Positions 36,288-47,695 of a stretch of 64,000 nucleotides of DNA are shown piece after piece. The translations under genes were made by a program, and so were the position numbers. The stretch is taken from assembly GCA_963277665.1 (NCBI GenBank), contig CAUJRU010000136.1, positions 1,364,001-1,428,000 of the forward strand. Reading direction: 5' to 3'. This DNA is from Viscum album. Lineage: Eukaryota > Streptophyta > Magnoliopsida > Santalales > Viscaceae. How positions within the stretch are numbered: position 1 is the first letter of the stretch; each line of letters starts with the position of its first letter. Under the pieces are notes generated by a model. It saw only the letters and a program-made list of their open reading frames with translations, had not been told where the DNA came from and searched no databases.

Positions 36288-37063
36288 TGTAACGCCCCGA
36301 CCCCAGCTACCCAGAGTCGGTGCATTATTACATAACATTGGCATGATCACAAGAAAGATCAAATCCCGAAAGACCGATTAGTTTAGTAGCCTTGGAAACA
36401 CTAGATATATTCATAAGTTTTACATTACATCATAAAATGAAAAACTACTACAACAACATAATGTTTCCAACGTCCACACTATAAACCCATAATATCCCTG
36501 CAAGTCAATCATAATTTACTTCTTCACTACCTGGGAAAAATAAAACATAAAAAAAAGGGGTGAGCTCAAATGCCCAGTAAGGATAACAATATAGCGGAAC
36601 ATTCAAAATAAGCATAAACATTTAAGGCAATGAATTACTAAAACAAAAGCCTTTTAAAATTGAACTTCAACATAGTATGGCAAAAGTAAAATGAAATAAT
36701 GCCATTTACTTGTTCACATGGATATTCTACTAATCGAATAATCACATGCAATATCAATAACCACTTTCATAATGTTGGAATGCATAATGCCAGACTATCA
36801 TAACCACATAGCCAAGGCCTCGTGCCAAGACTACAAATAAGATTTTGTCAAGGCCTTGTGCCAAGACACTAGTTTGTCTCATGAGACCTACTGATGCATC
36901 GAGGAGCTATAGCGGGCTCCACCCGTCACTTATTAAGTCCAATGCATTCCCATATGAAAAGGTTTAAACATAACATAAACATTCGTATTAAAACTAGCAT
37001 ACGAAATGTCAATAATTTCACCATAAACTATGAATGGTATAAAAATAGCACATCCACAGTCAA
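36288..37063 (-). mobile_element. 5' LTR of N3, left part (downstream leader)
   Basis: LTR end ..GTTACA at 36288. Divergent from N1/N2 in 36400-36600 but colinear afterwards. It is interrupted after CCACAGTCAA by the insertion at 37064 and continues at 49004. The uninterrupted counterpart lies at 12064-12560. Confidence 0.85.
37059..37063. repeat. Target site duplication, left copy
   Basis: GTCAA, repeated at 49004-49008. The empty site at about 12534 (CACAGTCAAACATATC) has it once. Confidence 0.9.
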
Positions 37064-38484
37064 TGTAACACCTGAGACTTTTATGTTATCATCAAAGGAA
37101 TCTTTTTCTACACAACACTTGCTTGGCTTGCTTTACACGCAATCACGACCTTCCTCGATAGCTTGTGTCGTACGCAATACCGAGTTTCACTAAACAACAA
37201 TATGCTATTAAAACTAGCCGTTATGAATAGTAATAACCACTTTTTGAAATTTTATAAATTTTATTTTTCAAAATGGACTTCATTTTTGGACTCAGAATAT
37301 CGAAATTAGCCTAGGGTGAAATTTTGGTATTTTTCTGAAAACTTTCAATTTTTGATGAATAGTGAAACCACTAAGTGGTAGGTTAAAAACTGAATTTTGC
37401 ATAAAACTTAATTTTACCGCTTCTGTGAATGGAATTTCAAAAATCCGAGAGACACGGTTAATATCAAGGACTAAAATGTGGTTCAATGAGATGAAAATAA
37501 ATTTTTGGTGAATAGTAACTTTTTACTATTTTTACCGCGGTTAATAGTAAATAGGGTAACTAAGGGTAAATATGATATTAATATTACCCTAACACATGTC
37601 CTAATTCTATTGGACAAGTGTAATTCGACCAAAAACAAACTTAGGAATAAAATATGACCATTTTGGCCCACTTGGATTAGATTAGGATATTTATTATTAA
37701 TTTATTTAAAGAAGGGTTAAAATAGTTAAAATCAAAGTTTAATAAGTAAATCATTTTTAATATAGGGTTATACATAAGATAAATTAGATTGTAAATATTC
37801 ATTAGAAAGCTAAAAAGATTTCCTACATGATGGTATTTTATTTGTAATTTTTAGACATCAAATAATTTAATTTAATTATGACACAAAGATGATGCAGTAA
37901 TTATCTTATTAATGAAATATTGAAAAAATTGATAATATAAATACCAAATTAAATGTAATTTGAGACTTTTTATGAATTCCACTAATTTTCTAGGTTACTA
38001 TGATATATTAGTAATGATTTAATTAACTTGGTTCGAACATATAATTCTGTTATGACTTTCACAAAAATCATATATCAAATAGTGTCAAAATTGACACAAA
38101 ATAGTTTTTAAATTAAATATTATATTATTAATTGTTATTTTATTCCTAAAAATCTATGGTTCTGCCAAATGACTTAGATAAGGATATATATATTAATAAT
38201 AAACAATTTGGGGTTCGTTTGGCATGTTATAGTAAGTGTATTAACCATATAGTGAAAGAAAACAAAAAGACACGGTAAAAGTTAAATTAATTAACTTAGA
38301 GTTAAATCTAATTGATAAGGTTAAAATAATACCCTAAACTTGTCTAAATCCTATTGGTTGATAGGATTTCGACCCATCCCCACTTTAGCTTCGAAATAAG
38401 ACCCTTTGGAACCATTATAAACCGATTTTGACTTTAATATAAAATAATATTTTGAGATATTCCTAAGGTGCCCCTCTCCTCCCT

Positions 38485-38492
38485 TATAAAAG
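38485..38492 (+). promoter_or_regulatory. TATA box of the 5' LTR
   Basis: TATAAAAG after CTCCTCCCT, about 1.42 kb from the LTR start, followed by a CT-rich start region. Confidence 0.65.
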
Positions 38493-38828
38493 GGCACCTC
38501 CTCCCCCTCCTCCTCACACCAATTTGAGCACTCAAGCTCGGCCAACCCCTGCCATTTTCTCCTCTACACTTCCCTAGAATAATCCTAGAGGTCCTGGTCT
38601 TCTCCAAAGACCAATCTTAGTTCCTTAAGTGGAGGATTCAAAGAGGCGTTCCAAAGAAGAGGTAATATCCATTACCGATCTTTTCAATTTCATTCTTCTT
38701 CAACTTCTTCTTCTTTAGTTGTTTCATGATAAATTAATAACATCAGTATTACTTACATACTGATATGTTATTATAAATATGAAACAACCCTAATTCACCT
38801 TCTATCCATCCTACGGAAAAAATGAAAT

Positions 38829-38873
38829 CACCGCGCCTGCGTACGTACGGAATACCGTCTCCACGCCGTGGTG
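38829..38873 (+). other. Intronic hairpin, copy 1
   Basis: Core GTACGTACGG-AATA-CCGTCTCC. The outer arms CACC.. and ..GGTG pair, with weaker pairing next to the core (CCTG here, CGTG in the 3' LTR, where it pairs). Confidence 0.5.
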
Positions 38874-39015
38874 TAATCTATTTTCCACCATCACCTTACA
38901 AGGATGGGTATAATGGTGTAATGAGTAACTATATATGATTATTATTAAGTAATATTGATACTGAAATAATATATATATATACTCCAAAACAATTCCACGA
39001 TCATAGGAACGATAT

Positions 39016-39060
39016 CATCACTCGTGCGTACGTACGGAATACCGTCTCCACGATGTGATG
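39016..39060 (+). other. Intronic hairpin, copy 2
   Basis: Arms CATCACTCGTG and CACGATGTGATG pair throughout with a single bulged base. The core is the same as in copy 1 while the arms have a different sequence. Confidence 0.55.
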
Positions 39061-39389
39061 CGACTCGTTCTACATGATCTTCATTTCATAATGATTATAT
39101 AAATGAATTGAATGAATGAATATGGTATATACTACACTAATACCATTCTGGAAATGAATTATCTATAACCTAAAGATAAGAATAAGAATTTATTCGACAA
39201 AACACGCATAAGAACAAAAAGTTATAAAGACCCGAGTAACAAGTAACAATGAAATATTACTAACAAGAAGCTAATAATATGACCATATATGATATCATAT
39301 AAATATGTTTGATTCTGGAATAAGTCAATAACATTATTTAAACCATTATACAGGAGCTTCGGACACGTACAAAGCAAATTGGACCTAAG

Positions 39390-40442
39390 GTAAGGGAAAT
39401 ATCACAATCTCATTTTTATCCGAGATTGTTTATTCGTAAGTATTTACTGGGGTGTATTTTATCATCCACATCCATGTTCCCTCAATATGAAATATTGTTT
39501 CCATCCACTTGCAATAGTTTAAATCCAATTTTACCCTTAGGTGAGTTTTTAGTAAAGAATATGAAAGGAATCTTTTGTCGTTTTTCCGTACGAGGTACTT
39601 TTTGACTTTTCCGACAAAAGTACGAAGAATGTTTTTTTTAACTTATACGGCATGAATGGATTTTTAAAACATTATTTCCAAGAAGCTTCCTTTACAAGTT
39701 TTCATGTTTATTTTTAATCAACTTCTTTTAGTTTATAATTGTATGACATGTTAAGAAAAGAAAAGTGTTTTTGAAAAGGAAAGGATATTTTCCTCAAGAA
39801 TGGAGTTCAAGTGTTTTATCAAAATTATTTTCCATCTAAGATAATAAAGGGTTCTGTTTTTATCCCTTTAATTACATTGATTTGATTATGTTGTGAGGGA
39901 ATTATTTTTATGAATTCATTTGCCTTATATGATTTTATGATGTCATGATGTTTCAAGAATCCCATTTTTGTTACATGTGTTATGAGATGATGTATGTTTT
40001 ATGATTATGTGGCACACATAAGAAAGGATTCACTATAAGATGGGTGGGACCTATATCTCCCTCCAATGCATTGGGTAAAGATTTTATATCTCATGAGATA
40101 GGCATGGCTGGAACGGAAGGTTATTTCGGTTCAGTGATACAGGACTGAAACGAGGAGTGAACTCGGTTCAGAAAGGGACTTTGTCCACTAAGATAGTCTT
40201 GGCAATGAGTCATGACTAACAAGAAATGATTTTCCATGATTATGTGTGCATGCCACAAAGTTTCAAGTTTTATGTTATTATTATGGGGATCTCATTTTCA
40301 CTTCTATGATTTATTCCATGTTAAGATATTATGATCTCTTTTGCAGGTTTTGATCTTCATAAAGATATGATATGATTTTTATTTCCTTTATTTGCCCTTG
40401 CTGAGCATTTGAGCTCACCCTTTTATGTTTTCTTTTCCCCAG
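39390..40442 (+). other. Possible second leader intron
   Basis: A strong donor CTAAG|GTAAGG lies 36 bases after intron 1, and a strong acceptor TTTTCCCCAG|G lies at 40442. Equivalent pairs exist in other subfamilies (ACAAG|GTAAGG near 356; TTTTTTTCCAG|G near 21600). No spliced copy lacking this segment is present, so this is inference from motifs. Confidence 0.35.
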
Positions 40443-40663
40443 GTCAGGAAGATGGATATTAAATTGAATATGCTAAAAGGGACCCTAGATATGATGAAAT
40501 AAACGGGAGATACTGTAGAAGATTTATGAACCAGTTGTTTATGTTTCCCAGTTTCTAAAGACACTATACCTATACGGTCCTTTGTGGTTTTGTCATATGT
40601 TGTAATAAGTGTACTTCAATTTTGAAGTATTAACAATGTATGTAAAGTATGGGTCGTTATAGT

Positions 40664-40675
40664 TGGTATCAGAGG
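40664..40675 (+). other. Primer binding site of the full element
   Basis: TGGTATCAGAGG, two bases after the LTR, complementary to the initiator tRNA-Met 3' end. Confidence 0.9.
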
Positions 40676-40884
40676 AAAGGTATAGTCAACCTTTGGAAAC
40701 TAGGATGTGAAAGCCTTAGTAAGAACCCAAAGGATAAGTCTAAGCATAGAACACAATCTTAGTGTTTTAGAAATGGCCTTGAATAACCTAGGATAAGACC
40801 TTAAGCATGAAACTTTTATTCTTGAATTATGTGGTTTCCTATTATAATTAGTGTTGCTCACACTATTCTTCTTGGTTTTAGTCA

Positions 40885-41478
40885 ATGGCTGGAACCCGAA
40901 GGAACCGTGTTAATGCGGAATGCGATGGGCAATGCAATGATTGTCCCCCTGAGCAACCAAACGATATGGGAGCTGGAATGCAAAATCTTGTAGCCATGCT
41001 CACACAACTTTCTCAAGCTATGAATCATGCAGGATTTCCAAACGAGCAAAGGAGGGAGCAACATTCTGTTGAATCCTTCATGAGGCAGCGTCCACCTTCT
41101 TTCAGCGGGTCTACTGATCCATTAGTTGCTGAACAATGGATTAGTACTACTGAAAAGATATTTTCAGTTCTTCAATGTTCTGAGCATGATAATGTCATCC
41201 TAGCAGTGTATCGTTTGGAAGGAGATGCTGATCAATGGTGGAATCTTGTTAAGAATACGAGGCAAAGGGATGAAATTGAGTCTATGGAATGGGACGAGTT
41301 CAAGAACTTATTTTTCAATAAGTACTTCCCTCGTATTCTCCGAACAAAGATGGAGAAAGAGTTCCTTGAACTGAAGCAAAGGGATGATGAATCTGTTAGT
41401 ACCTATGAAGCAAATTTTACAAGACTTGCAAGGTACGCTTCTGGTATTATTATCCAACCTGAGAGTAAGATCGATTGA
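40885..41478 (+). CDS. Gag capsid segment, ends at premature TGA
   Basis: This 197-residue segment starts MAG after the context TTTTAGTCA. The retrotransposon gag (capsid) domain spans about residues 70-190: DQWWNLV at 116-122, EFKNLFFNKYFP around 138-149, and a KxxEFxxLKQ stretch around 157-165. It would assemble the virus-like particle. The TGA at 41476 separates it from the zinc knuckles, so the product lacks nucleocapsid. Confidence 0.85.
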   Translation: MAGTRRNRVNAECDGQCNDCPPEQPNDMGAGMQNLVAMLTQLSQAMNHAGFPNEQRREQHSVESFMRQRPPSFSGSTDPLVAEQWISTTEKIFSVLQCSEHDNVILAVYRLEGDADQWWNLVKNTRQRDEIESMEWDEFKNLFFNKYFPRILRTKMEKEFLELKQRDDESVSTYEANFTRLARYASGIIIQPESKID

Positions 41479-44169
41479 TTCTTTAGTGGCTTAAAACCAA
41501 GTCTTCGAAGGGCGTTAGCCATAAGGGACTTCAATAGCTACGAGGAAATCGTTCGATGTGCTCTCAAAGTCGAGATGGAGATTGGAGTAACCCATCAGTC
41601 ACATGGGTTTGATAAGAAGAGGAAGATGGAATTCAAAGAAAAATCTAAAGAGCACACGGAAAAGAAGATGAACTTTCCCTTATGCTCAAAGTGTGGAAAG
41701 AAACATGGAGGGAGTTGTCTTAAAGGGACAAGTAAATGTTTTAAATGTGGAAAGGAAGGTCATCGGGCATTTGAATGCCGTGATAATGGGAAGAAGATGT
41801 CTAATGACGCAAACAAAGGAAGGGATACACAGAATGAACCTACAACACTTCAATGTTTCAAGTGCAAGGAGATGGGGCATTATGCCAATCAATGCCCAAA
41901 TCCAAGGGTTGATGATGATGGTCGACGTCAACAAACTCTTAAGGCTAAAGACAAAGTAAAGTCACATGCAATTTCTATCAGCGAGGTGGAGTATGATAAC
42001 GATGTGGTGAAAGGTACACTTACCACCCACTCTAAAGTAGCAAATGTTTTATTTGATTCTGGATCCACCCACTCTTTTATTTCTGAAAAATTTTCTAAGG
42101 GTATCACCGTATTACCTCAACAATTAGATGTTGAGTTAGCTGTGACAACACCTAATGGCACATCAATCGCATCAGAAGTTTATAATTCTTCTCCGATCGA
42201 AGTTTGTGGGAAAGTGCTTCCTGTAAATCTTGTGATCCTTCCTTTAGTGGAATTTGATGTGATTCTTGGCATGGATTGGCTTTCTCTACATAGAGCTCAT
42301 ATCGATTGCCAAAGAAGGGAAGTCACATTTCATATTCCAGATCAATCTACGATCGTCTATCAATGCAAGGATGAACATAACCTTCCAGTGAAAATTTCTT
42401 CCATCTTATGGGTATTGATTCCACTAAATGAAGGTTATTTATCTCAAATGGTTGGTGAGAAACTCACGATTAAGAATATGCCCATTGTACGGGAGTTTGA
42501 TGATGTCTTTCCGGAGGAATTACCGGGTCTTCCACCAAATCGTGAAGTTGAGTTTTCAATAGAACTCGTACCGGGTGCTTTGCCTATTTCAAAGACACCT
42601 TATAGAATGGCCCCAATTGAGTTGCAGGAATTGAAGAAGCGACTCCAAGAGAATCTTGATAAGGGATTCATACGCCCTAGTGCGTCACCTTGGGGAGCAC
42701 CTGTTCTATTTGTTAAGAAGAAAGATGGATCAATGAGACTCTGCATTGATTATCGAGAACTTAACAAGATCACTATCAAGAACAAATATCCTCTCCCACG
42801 CATTGATGACTTATTTGACCAACTACGCGGAGCTCAATACTTTTCCAAGATTGATCTTCGTTCAGGGTATCATCAATTAAGGGTCAAAAGGGAGGATATA
42901 CCAAAGACGGCTTTCCGTACAAGGTATGGACACTATGAATTTATAGTGATGCCATTTGGTCTTACTAATGCCCCTGCTATCTTCATGGATCTAATAAATA
43001 GAGTCTTTAGAGACTATCTTGATCAATTTGTGGTAGTCTTTATAGACGATATTCTTGTCTATTCAAAGAGCAAGGAAGAGCATGAAGATCACTTGAGAAT
43101 TATATTGAAGACCCTGAGAAAGGAGAAGCTTTATGCCAAATTTACCAAGTGTGAATTTTGGCTTCAAAAAGTTGCATTTTTGGGTCATATAATCTCAAAA
43201 GAGGGGATAACTGTGGATCCAGCAAAAACAGAGGTTATCGAAAGATGGTCAAGACCAACAACAGTAACTGAGATCCGAAGTTTTCTTGGTTTGGCTGGAT
43301 ATTATCGACGTTTTGTAAAAGATTTTTCACGATTATCTAATCCACTCACCAAGTTGACTCGGAAAGGAGTTAAGTTTGTCTGGACAGAGGAATGTGAAGA
43401 GAATTTCAAGGAGTTGAAAAGAAGGTTATCCAGTGCACTTGTGCTCACACTGCCTTGTAGTGGAGAAAGGTTTGTGATCTACAGTGATGCATCCAAGAAG
43501 GGATTGGGGTGTGTTCTTATGCAAAATGATATGGTGATAGCTTATGCCTCACGACAGTTGAAAATCCATGAGCAAAATTACCCAACACATGATTTGGAGT
43601 TGGCTGCGGTAATCTTTGCATTAAAGATTTGGAGGCATTACCTTTATGGTGAAAGGTGTGATATTTATACTGATCATAAAAGTTTAAAGTATATTTTCAC
43701 ACAAAAGGAGTTGAATATGCGTCAAAGAAGATGGTTGGAGCTGATTAAGGATTATGACTGCTCAATCCATTACCACCCTGGGAAAGCAAACAAGGTTGCA
43801 GATGCATTAAGTCGACAAGACCATGCTAGTTTATCCATGATGAGGATCACAAAAGATCCAATATTTATGGATTTACAAAGGATGGATCTTGGAATTATAA
43901 TGGAAAGGGAAAAATCTTATCTTTCCCAAATGAATGTTCAACCATCTATACATGTGAAGATTAAAGAGGCACAGAAAGAAGATGTCGAGTTACAAAAGAA
44001 GGTGAGAAATGTTCCTGAATTCAACCTTGATTGTGATGGGATAATAAAGTTCAGGAATCGGGTTTGCGTTCCTTCCATCCCCGAATTAAAGAATGAGCTG
44101 CTGGATGAGGCTCATAGTTCATCATTCTCTATTCATCCTGGAAGCACGAAGATGTATAGGGACCTGTAA
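41479..44169 (+). CDS. Nucleocapsid, protease, RT and RNase H segment
   Basis: Open between the two stops; the first ATG is at 41575 and residue numbers count from it. Zinc knuckles: 37-48 (short type), 55-68 and 94-107 (C-x2-C-x4-H-x4-C). Aspartic protease active site DSG at 161-163. The RT follows, with the palm motif around [10 protein letters not shown] (406-414) and the catalytic FIDD box at 489-492 (nt 43039-43050). RNase H has candidate acidic residues D638, E675, D700 and D743. The N-terminal part of the integrase zinc region (AH and HPG, about 846-856) precedes the TAA stop. Lengths and order are typical of gypsy pol. Confidence 0.88.
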   Translation, partial: FFSGLKPSLRRALAIRDFNSYEEIVRCALKVEMEIGVTHQSHGFDKKRKMEFKEKSKEHTEKKMNFPLCSKCGKKHGGSCLKGTSKCFKCGKEGHRAFECRDNGKKMSNDANKGRDTQNEPTTLQCFKCKEMGHYANQCPNPRVDDDGRRQQTLKAKDKVKSHAISISEVEYDNDVVKGTLTTHSKVANVLFDSGSTHSFISEKFSKGITVLPQQLDVELAVTTPNGTSIASEVYNSSPIEVCGKVLPVNLVILPLVEFDVILGMDWLSLHRAHIDCQRREVTFHIPDQSTIVYQCKDEHNLPVKISSILWVLIPLNEGYLSQMVGEKLTIKNMPIVREFDDVFPEELPGLPPNREVEFSIELVPGALPISKTPYRMAPIELQELKKRLQENLDKGFIRPSASPWGAPVLFVKKKDGSMRLCIDYRELNKITIKNKYPLPRIDDLFDQLRGAQYFSKIDLRSGYHQLRVKREDIPKTAFRTRYGHYEFIVMPFGLTNAPAIFMDLINRVFRDYLDQFVVVFIDDILVYSKSKEEHEDHLRIILKTLRKEKLYAKFTKCEFWLQKVAFLGHIISKEGITVDPAKTEVIERWSRPTTVTEIRSFLGLAGYYRRFVKDFSRLSNPLTKLTRKGVKFVWTEECEENFKELKRRLSSALVLTLPCSGERFVIYSDASKKGLGCVLMQNDMVIAYASRQLKIHEQNYPTHDLELAAVIFALKIWRHYLYGERCDIYTDHKSLKYIFTQKELNMRQRRWLELIKDYDCSIHYHPGKANKVADALSRQDHASLSMMRITKDPIFMDLQRMDLGIIMEREKSYLSQMNVQPSIHVKIKEAQKEDVELQKKVRNVPEFNLDCDGIIKFRNRVCVPSIPELKNELLDEAHSSSFSIHPGSTKMYRDL

Positions 44170-44190
44170 GAGTACTTCTGGTGGGATGGC

Positions 44191-45366
44191 ATGAAAAGAG
44201 ATGTTGCTGAGTATGTCTCTCGATGCTTGATTTGTCAACAAGTTAAAGCTGAGAGACAGAAGTCTAAGGGGATGTTACAACCATTACCCATACCCGAATG
44301 GAAATGGGAAAACATCACTATGGACTTTGTCACAGGACTTCCTGAAACATCCAAAGGCAATAATGCTATCTGGGTCATAGTTGATCGTCTTACAAAGTCT
44401 GCACACTTCATTGCTATTAGAGAGGATTTCTCTCTAGATCAGCTTGCCAGGATATATGTAAAGGAAGTGGTAAGATTGCATGGAGTACCACTTTCTATTA
44501 TATCTGATCGAGATCCGAGATTTACCTCGAAGTTCTGGCGAAGTCTTCAGCATACTCTGGATACAGAGTTGAGTTTCAGCACTGCTTATCATCCCCAGAC
44601 AGACGGTCAGTCTGAGAGAACAATTCAAACCCTAGAAGATATGTTGAGAGCTTGCTCTATGGATTTCAAAGGAGGTTGGGATCAACACCTACCTTTGGTG
44701 GAATTTTCTTATAATAATAGCTTTCACTCCAGTATTCAGATGGCTCCTTATGAAGCTCTCTATGGAAAGAAATGCATGACTCCAACTTGCTGGGATGAAG
44801 TTGGGGAAAGAAAGCTATTAGGACCTGATCTCGTTGATGAAATGGCAGAAAAGGTTAGATCTATTCAACAACACATAAGAGCAGCTCAGAGTCGACAGAA
44901 AAGTTATGCCGACAACCGAAGAAAAGACCTAGAGTTTGAAGTGGGCGATAAAGTGTTCTTACGAATATCTCCCTGGAAGAGGGTTATGAGATTTGGAAAG
45001 AAGGGGAAGTTGAGCCCTAGATATATCGGTCCTTTTGAAATACTGGATCGTGTTGGGAAGGTAGCTTACCGATTGGCGCTTCCACCGAATCTCTCTCAAG
45101 TTCACGATGTGTTCCACGTATCTCTCCTGAGAAAGTACATACCAGATCCTTCACATGTACTCAGCTCAGAAGTTGTACCGCTGGAGCAAGATCTTTCTTA
45201 TGAAGAACAGCCGATAGAGATTCTAGATCGTAGCAAAAAAGTCCTACGAAACAAGACCACTCGCTTGGTGAAAGTTTTATGGAGAAACCACCAACTTGAA
45301 GAAGCTACATGGGAGCTTGAGGATATGATGAGGGAGAAGTATCCTCATTTGTTTGTTGCAAAGTGA
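44191..45366 (+). CDS. Integrase core and chromodomain-like tail segment
   Basis: This 391-residue segment comes after the TAA stop. C12 and C15 complete the zinc-binding region, whose His residues lie before the stop. The DDE triad is D45, D106 and E142 (D-x35-E spacing between the last two). A GPF-type motif is near 275-285, then the HDVFHVSLLRKY stretch, then a chromodomain-like region at about 340-388 containing VKVLW, a Trp in EATWELE, and ending MREKYPHLF. In this clade such tails are thought to steer insertion to heterochromatin. Without readthrough this part would not be translated from the element's gag start. Confidence 0.85.
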   Translation: MKRDVAEYVSRCLICQQVKAERQKSKGMLQPLPIPEWKWENITMDFVTGLPETSKGNNAIWVIVDRLTKSAHFIAIREDFSLDQLARIYVKEVVRLHGVPLSIISDRDPRFTSKFWRSLQHTLDTELSFSTAYHPQTDGQSERTIQTLEDMLRACSMDFKGGWDQHLPLVEFSYNNSFHSSIQMAPYEALYGKKCMTPTCWDEVGERKLLGPDLVDEMAEKVRSIQQHIRAAQSRQKSYADNRRKDLEFEVGDKVFLRISPWKRVMRFGKKGKLSPRYIGPFEILDRVGKVAYRLALPPNLSQVHDVFHVSLLRKYIPDPSHVLSSEVVPLEQDLSYEEQPIEILDRSKKVLRNKTTRLVKVLWRNHQLEEATWELEDMMREKYPHLFVAK

Positions 45367-45392
45367 CGAATTTCGAGGGCGAAATTCTTTTT

Positions 45393-45405
45393 AAGGGGGG
45401 TAGAA
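45393..45405 (+). other. Polypurine tract of the full element
   Basis: AAGGGGGGTAGAA directly before the 3' LTR. The upstream box TTTCGAGGGCGAAATT is the counterpart of GCGAGGACGCAATTT in the N family. Confidence 0.85.
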
Positions 45406-46826
45406 TGTAACACCCGAGACTTTTATGTTATCATCAAAGGAATCTTTTTCTACACAACACTTGCTTGGCTTGCTTTACACGCAATCGCGACCTTCCTCGA
45501 TAGCTTGCGTCGTACGCAATACCGAGTTTCACTAAACAACAATATGCTATTAAAACTAGCCGTTATGAATAGTAATAACCACTTTTTGAAATTTTATAAA
45601 TTTTATTTTTCAAAATGGACTTCATTTTTGGACTCAGAATATCGAAATTAGCCTAGGGTGAAATTTTGGTATTTTTCTGAAAACTTTCAATTTTTGATGA
45701 ATAGTGAAACCACTAAGTGGTAGGTTAAAAACTGAATTTTGCATAAAACTTAATTTTACCGCTTCTGTGAATGGAATTTCAAAAATCCGAGAGACACGGT
45801 TAATATCAAGGACTAAAATGTGGTTCAATGAGATGAAAATAATTTTTTGGTGAATAGTAACTTTTTACTATTTTTACCGCGGTTAATAGTAAATAGGGTA
45901 ACTAAGGGTAAATATGATATTAATATTACCCTAACACATGTCCTAATTCTATTGGACAAGTGTAATTCGACCAAAAACAAACTTAGGAATAAAATATGAC
46001 CATTTAGGCCCACTTGGATTAGATTAGGATATTTATTATTAATTTATTTAAAGAAGGGTTAAAATAGTTAAAATCAAAGTTTAATAAGTAAATCATTTTT
46101 AATATAGGGTTATACATAAGATAAATTCGATTTTAAATATTCATTAGAAAGCTAAAAAGATTTCCTACATGATGGTATTTTATTTGTAATTTTTAGACAT
46201 CAAATAATTTAATTTAATTATGACACAAAGATGATGCAGTAATTATCTTATTAATGAAATATTGAAAAAATTGATAATATAAATACCAAAATAAATGTAA
46301 TTTGAGACTTTTTATGAATTCCACTAATTTTCTAGGTTACTATGATATATTAGTAATGATTTAATTAACTTGGCTCGAACATATAATTCTGTTATGACTT
46401 TCACAAAAATCATATATCAAATAGTGTCAAAATTGACACAAAATAGTTTTTAAATTAAATATTATATTATTAATTGTTATTTTATTCCTAAAAATCTATG
46501 GTTCGGCCAAATGACTTAGATAAGGATATATATATTAATAATAAACAATTTGGGGTTCGTTTGGCATGTTATAGTAAGTGTATTAACCATATAGTGAAAG
46601 AAAACAAAAAGACACGGTAAAAGTTAAATTAATTAACTTAGAGTTAAATCTAATTGATAAGGTTAAAATAATACCCTAAACTTGTCTAAATCCTATTGGT
46701 TGATAGGATTTCGACCCATCCCCACTTTAGCTTCGAAATAAGACCCTTTGGAACCATTATAAACCGATTTTGACTTTAATATAAAATAATATTTTGAGAT
46801 ATTCCTAAGGTGCCCCTCTCCTCCCT

Positions 46827-46834
46827 TATAAAAG
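46827..46834 (+). promoter_or_regulatory. TATA box of the 3' LTR
   Basis: TATAAAAG. Transcription from here could read out into the N3 LTR in antisense. Confidence 0.6.
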
Positions 46835-47003
46835 GGAACCTCCTCCCCCTCCTCCTCACACCAATTTGAGCACTCAAGCTCGGCCAAACCCTGCCATTTT
46901 CTCCTCTACACTTCCCTAGAATAATCCTAGAGGTCCTGGTCTTCTCCAAAGACCAATCTTAGTTCCTTAAGTGGAGGATTCAAAGAGGCGTTCCAAAGAA
47001 GAG

Positions 47004-47695
47004 GTAATATCCATTACCGATCTTTTCAATTTCATTCTTCTTCAACTTCTTCTTCTTTAGTTGTTTCATGATAAAGTAATAACATCAGTATTACTTACAT
47101 ACTGATATGTTATTATAAATATGAAACAACCCTAATTCACCTTCTATCCATCCTACGGAAAAAATGAAATCACCGCGCGTGCGTACGTACGGAATACCGT
47201 CTCCACGCCGTGGTGTAATCTATTTTCCACCATCACCTTACAAGGATGGGTATAATGGTGTAATGAGTAACTATATATGATTATTATTAAGTAATATTGA
47301 TACTGAAATAATATATATATATACTCCAAAACAATTCCACGATCATAGGAACGATATCATCACTCGTGCGTACGTACGGAATACCGTCTCCACGATGTGA
47401 TGCGACTCGTTCTACATGATCTTCATTTCATAATGATTATATAAATGAATTGAATGAATGAATATGGTATATACTACACTAATACCATTCTGGAAATGAA
47501 TTATCTATAACCTAAAGATAAGAATAAGAATTTATTCGACAAAACACGCATAAGAACAAAAAGTTATAAAGACCCGAGTAACAAGTAACAATGAAATATT
47601 ACTAACAAGAAGCTAATAATATGACCATATATGATATCATATAAATATGTATGATTCTGGAATAAGTCAATAACATTATTTAAACCATTATACAG
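47004..47695 (+). other. Leader intron in the 3' LTR, 692 bp
   Basis: Same boundaries and length as 38662-39353, with the two hairpin copies at 47171-47215 and 47358-47402. Confidence 0.6.

Larger units (their letters stand above)
38662..39353 (+). other. Leader intron of the full element, 692 bp
   Basis: GAAGAG|GTAATATCC .. CCATTATACAG|GAGC. The donor and acceptor align with the introns of the N-family LTRs. Within this window the full element has no spliced copy, so the call rests on homology. Confidence 0.6.
37064..40661 (+). mobile_element. 5' LTR of the full Tekay element
   Basis: The LTR is 3598 bp, TGTAACACC to GTTATA. In order: U3 about 1.4 kb, TATA box 38485-38492, exon 1, leader intron 38662-39353 with two hairpins, a 36-bp exon 2, a possible second intron (39390-40442) and the downstream leader. 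The block GAGCATTTGAGCTCACCC near 40403 is shared with the N family. Confidence 0.95.
40885..45366 (+). pseudogene. gag-pol polyprotein broken by two in-frame stops
   Basis: This is one reading frame of 1494 codons, from ATG 40885 to the TGA at 45364. It is interrupted only by TGA at 41476-41478 (between capsid and nucleocapsid) and TAA at 44167-44169 (inside the integrase zinc-binding region). There is no frameshift. Domain order is capsid, nucleocapsid, protease, reverse transcriptase, RNase H, integrase, chromodomain-like tail. Each break is explained by a single base change, and all catalytic motifs outside the breaks are preserved, so inactivation is recent. As it stands the copy should not make a complete polyprotein unless the stops are read through. 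Confidence 0.9.

Noticed and set aside
41686..41959. Frames overlapping the nucleocapsid of the full element
   Set aside because: Both are alternative-frame shadows of the zinc-knuckle coding sequence.
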